Assembly (NCBI GenBank): GCA_036006525.1
Contig: DASYPP010000110.1
Location: 1-50,735, forward strand
DNA from: DASYPP01 sp036006525
GTDB lineage: Bacteria; Gemmatimonadota; Gemmatimonadetes; Gemmatimonadales; GWC2-71-9
Reading direction: 5' to 3'
DNA length: 50,735 nucleotides
The position numbers and the translations under genes were made by a program. Positions 45,075-50,735 of this stretch are shown here, piece after piece (position 1 is the first letter of the stretch; each line of letters begins with the position of its first letter). The notes beneath the pieces were generated by a model that ran no database searches, was not told where the DNA came from, and saw only the letters and a program-made list of their open reading frames with translations.

Positions 45075-47783
45075 TTCCTTGTTGCGACCCAGCCTCTCGA
45101 GCACCTGCCCCAGCTGCTTGATCTCCTCACCGTACCGCGCCCAGTCCCCGCCCCGCTGCGCTTCCATCGCGCTTTCGTAGTGACTGCGCGCGTCGGCGAC
45201 CAGCGCCTGAAGGCTCGAGTCGGCGTTTGCCGCCGCAACGACGGCGACCGGTGGGGCACCCGGCTGTCCCGCGGTGCTGGACCCGCCGAACAGCTCCGAG
45301 AGCGCGCCATCCAGCGTCTCGCTCATCACCACTTCGTTCTGATAGGCCACCACCACCCGCTTCAACTCCGGGATCTTCCCGCCTTCGGCCTGCAGATACA
45401 GCGGCTGGACATAGAGCAGCGACTCGTTGATCGGGATCACCAGCAGGTCGCCCCGGATCACCTGGGACCCGCGCTGGTCCCAAAGCGAGACCTGCCGCGA
45501 TATGTCGGTATTCTGGTTGATCCGGTTCTCGATCTGCTGGGGACCGAACACCAGGCTCTGCCGGGACAGACGGTAGACTCGAAGCTTGCCGTACTCGGGG
45601 CCATCGTTCCGGGCCACCACCCACGCGGCCAGGTTGTCCTTGCCCCGCGGCGTGAACGGCACCATGTAGATGTACTCGGCGTTGGGCTCGCCGGGCAGTT
45701 TCATCACGATGTGGCGCATGAACGGGACGCTGGCGTTTCCCTCGGCCACCTCGGGGATCTGCCACTGGTCTTCCCGGTGATAGAAATCCTCCGGCGCCTC
45801 CATGTGGTAGGTGGTGTAGAGGGCGGTCTGGATCTGGTAGAGCTCGTCCGGGTAGCGGATATGGGCCTTGATGTCGGCCGGCATGCTGTCGATCGGAGCG
45901 AAAATGCCGGGGAAGATGCGGGACCAGGTCTGGATGAGCGGATCGGATGGGATGCTCACGTACGCCTTCAGTGAACCGTCGTACGCATCGATCACCAGCT
46001 TGACGCTGTTCCGCATGTACGTGGTGCCATCCCCCACCGGTTGGGCGTAGGGATAGCCGCTCGTGGTGGTATAGGCGTCGAGTATCCACTTGAGTTTTCC
46101 ATCCGCCGTAATCACCAAGTAGGGATCCCGGTCGAAGCGGAGGAAGGACAACGCCTTTTTCGCCCGCTCCTTGATGTCGCGATAGTAAAGGACGCGACTC
46201 TCGTTGGTGATGTCCTGGGAGAAGAAGATCTTGGAGGAGCCAAAGCGAAGGGCGAATATCAATCGGCGAAGCAGGTTGTCCACCCGGACGCCGCCGCTTC
46301 CCTCGTACGCGGCGTAGACATTGTCCTCGCCGGAGGGATGGTCGAACTCACGCTGCCTGGTGCCGACGAAGACGTAATCGTTGGCCAGTTCGCCGTAGTA
46401 GATCTGGGGCCGGGAGATCTTGAGCGAGGACACGTTGGCCACCGGGGGCAGGTCCTGGATGAACAGGACGGGCAACCCTTCGGTCGTCACCTGGTTGACC
46501 GGTCCCAGCGTGAGCCCCATCCCGTGGGTAAAGGTGAGGTGATCGTTGATGAAGGTCCGGGTCGGCAGCGACGCGACGTTCAGCTCCCGGGGCGAAAGCA
46601 GGACCTGGCGGTACTTACCGTCGATCCAGTAGCGGTCGTCGTCGATGGAGACGAAGTCGTAATAGGTGCGGATCTCCTGGATCTGCCCGAACGTCATGAG
46701 CAGGGGGTCGCGATCCCAGAGCCGGACGTTCTCGAGCGTCGGCGCGTTGGCCCTGATGTCGGCCAGCGTGAGGTTGGCCTCGCCATTCAGCTCCCGGGTC
46801 TCCACGCTGTCGATACCCCAGGCCTGCCGGGTCGCGGCGATGTGGAAGCGGAGATAGGGTGTCTCCCGGGTCAGCTCGGTCGGCGCCACGATGAGCTTCT
46901 GCATCACCAGCGGAAAGAGTCCCCGGCCGACGATCGCCATCAGCAGGTATCCACCCACCGCAAAGAGACCCGCCTTCGCCAGCGATCCCCGCCGGGCCCC
47001 GATCAGCACCACGATCGCGGCGATGACCGCGAGCACCGCCGAGGCGTAGATGGCGGGCAGCGTGGCATGCAGGTCGGTGTAACTGGCGCCGACCAGCGGG
47101 CCGGTAGTCGAGTAGAGGAGACTGGGCGCATCCACCAGCCAGAGCCGGAGCGCGGTGAGCAGCAGCATCACCGCCGCCACTAACCCTAAGTGCATGGCGG
47201 CGGTGGGTTCAAAGATGACCCGCCGGCCGTTGAGCTTGATGTCGCCGCGGACGAAGTAGATGGGGAGCAGGAAGAAGAGGCTGAACCCGGCCAGCGTGGA
47301 GAGCACGCCGAGCAGGAGCGAAAGCGCGGGCAGGGAGAAAACGTAGTAGCCGATATCCCGCCCAAAGACCGGATCGACGATGCCGAACGCGGTGCGGTAG
47401 AACGCCTGGAGCACCACGCGCCAGGCCGAGGTCGCCGCGATGCCGCCCAGGAAGCCGATCACCAGCGCCACCGGCAGGGTAATCCGGCGCAGCACCGCGG
47501 CGATGTTCACCTTGGGCACCGACTGCCCGAGGGTAAAGACGATGGGGTTGAGCACCAGCCCGCGCTGGGCGAAGCGCAGGTTGAGATAGATCACGCCAGC
47601 GGTCAGGCCGCCACCGACCAGGAAGAGCAGGAACTGGGTGGTGAGCTCGCGAGTGAAGACGACCTGGTAGCCGATTTCCTTGAACCACCACCAGTCGGCG
47701 AGCGATGCGGTCAGAGCCGGGAACAGCAGCAGGCTCCCAATCATCACTGCGATCAGGATGAACAGCGCTCGGCGGGGGTTCAC
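45072..47783 (-). CDS. UPF0182-family integral membrane protein
   Basis: A large conserved membrane protein of 903 residues. About seven hydrophobic helices occupy the first 320 residues (RRALFILIAVMIGSLLLFPALTASLADWWWFKEIGY is the usual N-terminus of the family). A long soluble region follows, with PYLRFHIAATRQAWGID, LWDRDPLLMTFGQIQEIRTYYDF, DYVFVGTRQREFDHP and FPGIFAPIDSMPADIKAHIRYP, all typical. Function of the family is unknown. The GTG at 47783, after a GAGG site, gives this N-terminus; the longer frame to 47936 reads through a repeat-rich leader. Confidence 0.93.
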   Translation of the reverse strand: MNPRRALFILIAVMIGSLLLFPALTASLADWWWFKEIGYQVVFTRELTTQFLLFLVGGGLTAGVIYLNLRFAQRGLVLNPIVFTLGQSVPKVNIAAVLRRITLPVALVIGFLGGIAATSAWRVVLQAFYRTAFGIVDPVFGRDIGYYVFSLPALSLLLGVLSTLAGFSLFFLLPIYFVRGDIKLNGRRVIFEPTAAMHLGLVAAVMLLLTALRLWLVDAPSLLYSTTGPLVGASYTDLHATLPAIYASAVLAVIAAIVVLIGARRGSLAKAGLFAVGGYLLMAIVGRGLFPLVMQKLIVAPTELTRETPYLRFHIAATRQAWGIDSVETRELNGEANLTLADIRANAPTLENVRLWDRDPLLMTFGQIQEIRTYYDFVSIDDDRYWIDGKYRQVLLSPRELNVASLPTRTFINDHLTFTHGMGLTLGPVNQVTTEGLPVLFIQDLPPVANVSSLKISRPQIYYGELANDYVFVGTRQREFDHPSGEDNVYAAYEGSGGVRVDNLLRRLIFALRFGSSKIFFSQDITNESRVLYYRDIKERAKKALSFLRFDRDPYLVITADGKLKWILDAYTTTSGYPYAQPVGDGTTYMRNSVKLVIDAYDGSLKAYVSIPSDPLIQTWSRIFPGIFAPIDSMPADIKAHIRYPDELYQIQTALYTTYHMEAPEDFYHREDQWQIPEVAEGNASVPFMRHIVMKLPGEPNAEYIYMVPFTPRGKDNLAAWVVARNDGPEYGKLRVYRLSRQSLVFGPQQIENRINQNTDISRQVSLWDQRGSQVIRGDLLVIPINESLLYVQPLYLQAEGGKIPELKRVVVAYQNEVVMSETLDGALSELFGGSSTAGQPGAPPVAVVAAANADSSLQALVADARSHYESAMEAQRGGDWARYGEEIKQLGQVLERLGRNKE

Positions 47784-47886
47784 TGGCGGGCCTCGGGGTG
47801 GGTTAAGGACGACCGGGAACCTAATCGGCTGTCCCCTGCTCTGCTGCCCAAGGACACGCTGATAGCGTGCCCTCGACCAATCAGCC

Positions 47887-47970
47887 CTAACCCCTTGTCC
47901 CCCTTCCCCCCACCTCACCCCCTTACCTCTCTCCATGATGGAGAGGGGAGCCGCTGGGGAAGGGGGAACC
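47887..47970. repeat. CCTCTCTCCATGATGGAGAGGGG palindrome
   Basis: Intergenic copy of the palindrome family also found inside the protease gene at 32567. It has a central TCTCCATCATGG-like stem and outer CCCCTTCCCCC/GGGGAAGGGGG arms. It lies between the UPF0182 start and the DUF4382 stop; the rest of this 196-base gap shows nothing else. Confidence 0.8.
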
Positions 47971-47979
47971 CCATTTTCG

Positions 47980-48585
47980 CTACGGTACCGGCACCTCGCT
48001 GGCCACGATCACCGGGTGCATCACCCACATTCCTGAATTCCCCGCGACGTGCCCGAAGCTCTGGGCGGCATCGAAGTCCACCAGGATGACATGGTTATCA
48101 TCGTCGACCAGCAACGACCCGCCCGGCACTTTGACCTTGAGTCCGCTGCTTCCGAAACTCGGCATCTGGAGCGACCCGGTCACGACGGCGGCTGGCGGCA
48201 GTCCGGCATAGCTGGGCGACGACGCGTAGATGCTGGTGGTGCCGTCCCCATTGTCCACTTCGACGTAGCCGCCGGTAATGACGAAGCGCAGCTCGTTAAA
48301 GCGACCGTTCTCGACCTGGATATTGGTGGCAAGGGTGTCGGTGGTACCGGCCAGGTCGAGCAGGTTGGTAGTGAAAGGAGTATCGAACAGGGTGACCTTG
48401 CCGTGGTCGCCGACGAGGGTCACGGCCGAGACGGTGACGACCGCTGCGACGACGTCTCCCGGCGCATCAGTGATCAGCAGGCTCACCCGTCCGCTGCCGT
48501 TGGGGCTGCTGTCGCTGCAGCCTGAGACGGCGAAGAGAGCCAGCAGGACGGATGAGACCATCCGGCCTGGAATGGGAAACCGCAT
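47980..48585 (-). CDS. DUF4382-type lipoprotein
   Basis: A 201-residue lipoprotein (MRFPIPGRMVSSVLLALFAVSGC, Cys23). The mature part starts with the family's LLITDAPGD block, followed by VVTVSAVTLVG and LLDLAGTT, and ends with an all-beta region (LKVKVPGGSLLVDDDNHVILVDFDAAQSF). DUF4382 is thought to be an Ig-like surface domain of unknown role. GGAGG lies 4 bases before the ATG. Confidence 0.87.
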   Translation of the reverse strand: MRFPIPGRMVSSVLLALFAVSGCSDSSPNGSGRVSLLITDAPGDVVAAVVTVSAVTLVGDHGKVTLFDTPFTTNLLDLAGTTDTLATNIQVENGRFNELRFVITGGYVEVDNGDGTTSIYASSPSYAGLPPAAVVTGSLQMPSFGSSGLKVKVPGGSLLVDDDNHVILVDFDAAQSFGHVAGNSGMWVMHPVIVASEVPVP

Positions 48586-48719
48586 GTAGCCTCCGGTATA
48601 GGAACTCCCTGGATGCTAGCCTCCCGGCGATGTGCTTCCCGTGACCCAGCACACAATGCACCAATCGGCACGGTGTTGCGGCGCCTATACAGCGCACCCA
48701 CAGTTGGCGAGATTGCGGG

Positions 48720-48896
48720 GTGCCCAATCTCTCCAAGTCTCGCTTCATCGCCGGCTGGCAGTGCCCGAAGCTCCTCTGGTGGAAGGTCGACGAGCCCCTG
48801 GCCCGGGAACTCCAGCCCGATAAGGTCATGCAGGACCTGTTTGACCAGGGGGAGCAGGCCGGCGAGCAGGCGCGGGTCGGGCGACGGTGCGGCTGA
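48720..48896 (+). pseudogene. N-terminal fragment of a DUF2779-family nuclease-like gene
   Basis: A GTG-started frame of 58 residues reads VPNLSKSRFIAGWQCPKLLW, then DLFDQGEQAGEQAR, closely resembling the first 50 residues of DUF2779 proteins (Cas4/PD-(D/E)XK-like, normally several hundred residues, with a Cys that can join an iron-sulphur cluster). It stops at TGA 48894 and no further homology is seen downstream. It is either a truncated relic or a misplaced gene start. The 400-base gap from 48586 to 48985 otherwise shows the presumed promoter of the DUF4382 gene and a palindrome at 48933. Confidence 0.6.
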
Positions 48897-48932
48897 TGAG
48901 AAGGTTCCGAGAGCTGGCGGTCTGAATCGAGC

Positions 48933-48964
48933 GGGATGCCCGGCCCGTAAGGCCGGCGTCCAGC
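48933..48964. repeat. GCCCGGCCC...GGCCGGCG palindrome before the M24 gene
   Basis: A short palindrome of the GGCCCG/CGGGCC type located between the DUF2779 fragment and the M24 peptidase start. Loosely related to the elements at 20171 and 50564. Confidence 0.5.
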
Positions 48965-48985
48965 CACTTACCTCGCGAGGAATCC

Positions 48986-50521
48986 ATGCATTCGTTCCGC
49001 AACGTATGGGCGCGCGTTTGTGCACCACTGCTTCGCAACCACCGTGCGCGCTGCAGCGCGCCCCTACTCGTGGCCATCCTGGCCTCCCCCGCCACCGCGC
49101 AGATCTCCCCGGCCGATTATGCAGCCCGCCGCGCGGCCCTGGTCGCTCCGCTCGATTCCGGCGTGGTGATCGCGTTTGGCGGCGTCGAGCCGGTGGTCGA
49201 CTGGCCCCCGTTCTTCCAGCTGGTCGACTTCCTGTACCTGACCGGCTTCTCGGAATCGGACGCCGTCCTGATGATGGTGAAACGGAACGGTGCCGTCACC
49301 CAGACGATGTTCGTTCCGGCCCGCGATCCGAGGAGCGAACGCTTTAATGGTCCCCGGACCGGAGCGGAGGAATTGGAAACGAAGATCGGGATCGCCGGCC
49401 GCGAATTGAGCCAACTCCGACCCGCCGTCGATTCGCTCGCCGAGCGTAATCTCCCGTTCTATGTCATCAGGGATTTTCATAATGGCGACTACTGGGCCGA
49501 GGACTCGCTGACCCGGGGCAATCGCTTTCTGTCCCAGGTGCGGGAGGCCCATCCCTGGGTGGTCATGCACGCCTTCGACGACTCGGTAGACCCGCTCCGC
49601 GCGGAGAAGAGTCCCGCCGAAATTGCGCTGCTGCGAAGGGCGGTCGAGATCAGCAGTCGGGCCCATGTCGAAGCGATGAAGGCGACCGCACCGGGATGTG
49701 GCGAATACGAGATCCAGGCGCTGATGGAAGGTGTGTTCCGCCGGCTGGGCGGCGACCGGCCGGGGTATGGGAGTATCGTCGCGTCGGGGCCCAATGCCCT
49801 GACCCTGCATTACGACCGGGATTCCCGGGTGATGCTGGCCGGCGAGCTGATCCTGATCGATGCCGCGACATCGTACGACCACTACTCGGCCGACGTGACC
49901 CGAACGCTCCCGGTGAGCGGCCGCTTCACGCCGGCGCAGCGGGACATCTACCAGCTGGTGCGGGATGCGCAGGAGGCCTACGTCCAGCAAATCAAGCCGG
50001 GGGTCAGCCCGCAGGTCCCCAGCGATTCGGGCAGGCGGGTCATTTCCGATGGCCTTATCAGGTTAGGACTCATCGAGTCCGCCACGGCGACGTTCGACGG
50101 CCCGGAGTGGATGCGCTGTCCCGAAGCGGGGTGTCCCCAGCGGGGTCTGTACGTGTATCACGGGTACGGCGGCCACGGGCTGGGACTCGAGGTGCACGAC
50201 CTGGCCCACTACTACCGCGGCACTTTCGCGGCGGGCGACGTCTTCACCGTGGAGCCGGGGCTCTATGTCAGCGCCGAGCTGTTCGCCAGCCTGCCGGATA
50301 CGCCGCGGAACCGGGCGATGCGGGAGAAGATCGGACCGGCGGTCGAACGCTACAAGGGAATTGGCGTTCGGATCGAGGACGACTACGCACTGACCAATGA
50401 TGGGCTGGAGTGGCTATCCAAGGGAGCGCCGCGGGAAGTCGCCGAGGTGGAGGCGATGATGCGGCAGCGGGGGCCGGGGTTGCCGGGCGGTGGGAGTTGT
50501 GGGGCGGAGGTAAGACGGTAG
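48986..50521 (+). CDS. Secreted M24-family metallopeptidase (Xaa-Pro aminopeptidase-like)
   Basis: A 511-residue protein with a signal peptide (cut near ATAQISPADYAARR). The N-terminal domain (about 45-200) is creatinase-like. The catalytic pita-bread domain (about 215-480) has the five metal ligands: Asp in LILIDAATSY, Asp in SADVTRT, His in GGHGLGLEVHDL, Glu in FTVEPGLYV and Glu in GVRIEDDYAL. It probably removes N-terminal residues before proline outside the cytoplasm. GAGGA precedes the ATG. The last codons and stop (GTAAGACGGTAG) are the beginning of a tandem repeat. Confidence 0.94.
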   Translation: MHSFRNVWARVCAPLLRNHRARCSAPLLVAILASPATAQISPADYAARRAALVAPLDSGVVIAFGGVEPVVDWPPFFQLVDFLYLTGFSESDAVLMMVKRNGAVTQTMFVPARDPRSERFNGPRTGAEELETKIGIAGRELSQLRPAVDSLAERNLPFYVIRDFHNGDYWAEDSLTRGNRFLSQVREAHPWVVMHAFDDSVDPLRAEKSPAEIALLRRAVEISSRAHVEAMKATAPGCGEYEIQALMEGVFRRLGGDRPGYGSIVASGPNALTLHYDRDSRVMLAGELILIDAATSYDHYSADVTRTLPVSGRFTPAQRDIYQLVRDAQEAYVQQIKPGVSPQVPSDSGRRVISDGLIRLGLIESATATFDGPEWMRCPEAGCPQRGLYVYHGYGGHGLGLEVHDLAHYYRGTFAAGDVFTVEPGLYVSAELFASLPDTPRNRAMREKIGPAVERYKGIGVRIEDDYALTNDGLEWLSKGAPREVAEVEAMMRQRGPGLPGGGSCGAEVRR

Positions 50522-50553
50522 GACGGTAGGACGGTAGGACGGTAAGGCGGTAG
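50509..50553 (+). repeat. TAGGACGGT tandem array starting inside the M24 stop
   Basis: Four to five 9-bp units. The first units encode the last residues VRR and the TAG stop of the M24 gene. Confidence 0.88.
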
Positions 50554-50563
50554 GCCGGAAACA

Positions 50564-50598
50564 CCGAACCGGGCCGGCCGGAGGCCAGCGCTACCTCA
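50564..50598. repeat. GGCCGGCCGGAGGCC palindrome at the RCC1 gene stop
   Basis: On the minus strand TGAGGTAGCGCTGGCCTCC starts with the stop codon of the RCC1-repeat gene, as in the copies at 20258 and 45074. It faces the tandem array of the M24 gene across about 10 bases. Confidence 0.7.
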
Positions 50599-50735
50599 CT
50601 GCCCCGGCACAAACACCACCGTATACCTCCCATCCCCCCAGCAGACCACCGGCCCATAGGTGGTAACTCCGCAGCTCCGGGTGCCGCTGGTCGAGACCTG
50701 CACAAACCGGTAGCCACCGAGTTCCCGCGGTATCG
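50596..50735 (-). CDS. RCC1-repeat protein, C-terminal end (5'-partial)
   Basis: The minus strand has an open frame from the window edge to TGA at 50596. The visible 45 residues read ELGGYRFVQVSTSGTRSCGV, then TYGPVVCWGDGRYTVVFVPGQ. The FxxVSxGxxxxCGV...G.vyCWGdG pattern is an RCC1 (regulator of chromosome condensation) repeat, used in bacterial secreted beta-propellers. It is too short to be found as a full ORF, and the start is outside the window. Confidence 0.72.
   Translation of the reverse strand, partial: IPRELGGYRFVQVSTSGTRSCGVTTYGPVVCWGDGRYTVVFVPGQ

Noticed and set aside
46041..48089. Long plus-strand frames opposite the UPF0182 and DUF4382 genes
   Set aside because: Low-complexity Gly/Arg/His/Asp composition and full overlap with well-supported membrane and lipoprotein genes on the other strand.

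Overview
The window is high-GC bacterial chromosome, densely packed with short operons. Several traits together suggest a soil-type member of Gemmatimonadota or a neighbouring phylum such as Acidobacteriota. These are many secreted or lipoprotein hydrolases, eukaryotic-type Ser/Thr kinases fused to Ig-like or TPR regions, an ECF sigma factor of the Acidobacteria-rich kinase-linked type, a NagB-PIG-L fusion, and a large load of short palindromic and tandem intergenic repeats. The phylum is inferred from gene content only. No rRNA, tRNA, CRISPR array, integrase, transposase or prophage gene was found.

Layout. 1-3.7 kb: partial unknown gene, elongation factor P, PP2C phosphatase, then an ECF42-type sigma factor with its DGPF/YCII partner and a matching upstream promoter motif. 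3.8-9.2 kb: double-PDZ secreted protein, a decayed gene, a beta-lactamase-fold serine hydrolase, a small Cys/His protein, and a beta-propeller/phosphoesterase lipoprotein. 9.2-11.3 kb: MATE exporter flanked by palindromic repeats, and a probable structured RNA with an intrinsic terminator on the minus strand. 11.3-20.1 kb: CocE-type acylase/esterase, then a minus-strand group (alpha/beta hydrolase, zinc-ribbon/kinase/Ig-like receptor, Ig-like lipoprotein with a heme motif, outer-membrane protein). 20.2-23.4 kb: bifunctional penicillin-binding protein and a tandem truncated copy. 23.4-31.2 kb: a signalling operon of a hybrid histidine kinase, a second histidine kinase, a single-domain response regulator, a DHp-receiver-HAMP-Ser/Thr kinase fusion and a secreted membrane-anchored protein. 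31.3-33.7 kb: a degenerate HtrA-like pseudoprotease with PDZ, a catalytically complete trypsin-like protease, a LuxR-type regulator with a shrunken receiver, and a membrane protein. 33.8-38.7 kb: di-heme cytochrome c peroxidase, TPR Ser/Thr kinase and its ECF sigma factor. 38.7-50.7 kb: GH3 glycosidase, then an operon of SnoaL-like protein, amidohydrolase and NagB-PIG-L fusion, then a UPF0182 membrane protein, DUF4382 lipoprotein, DUF2779 fragment, M24 peptidase and the end of an RCC1-repeat gene.

The most distinctive property is the repeat load. At least four unrelated short repeat families begin exactly at gene stop codons, with the repeat supplying or directly following the TAA/TAG/TGA. 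In two places a repeat lies in frame inside a coding region: a palindrome in the trypsin-like protease and another family in the N-terminus of the fusion kinase. The best candidate for a new signalling system is the 23.4-31.2 kb phosphorelay. It seems to connect two GAF/PAS histidine kinases to a Ser/Thr kinase output through a receiver domain. The pseudoprotease/protease/LuxR set just downstream is a second candidate.
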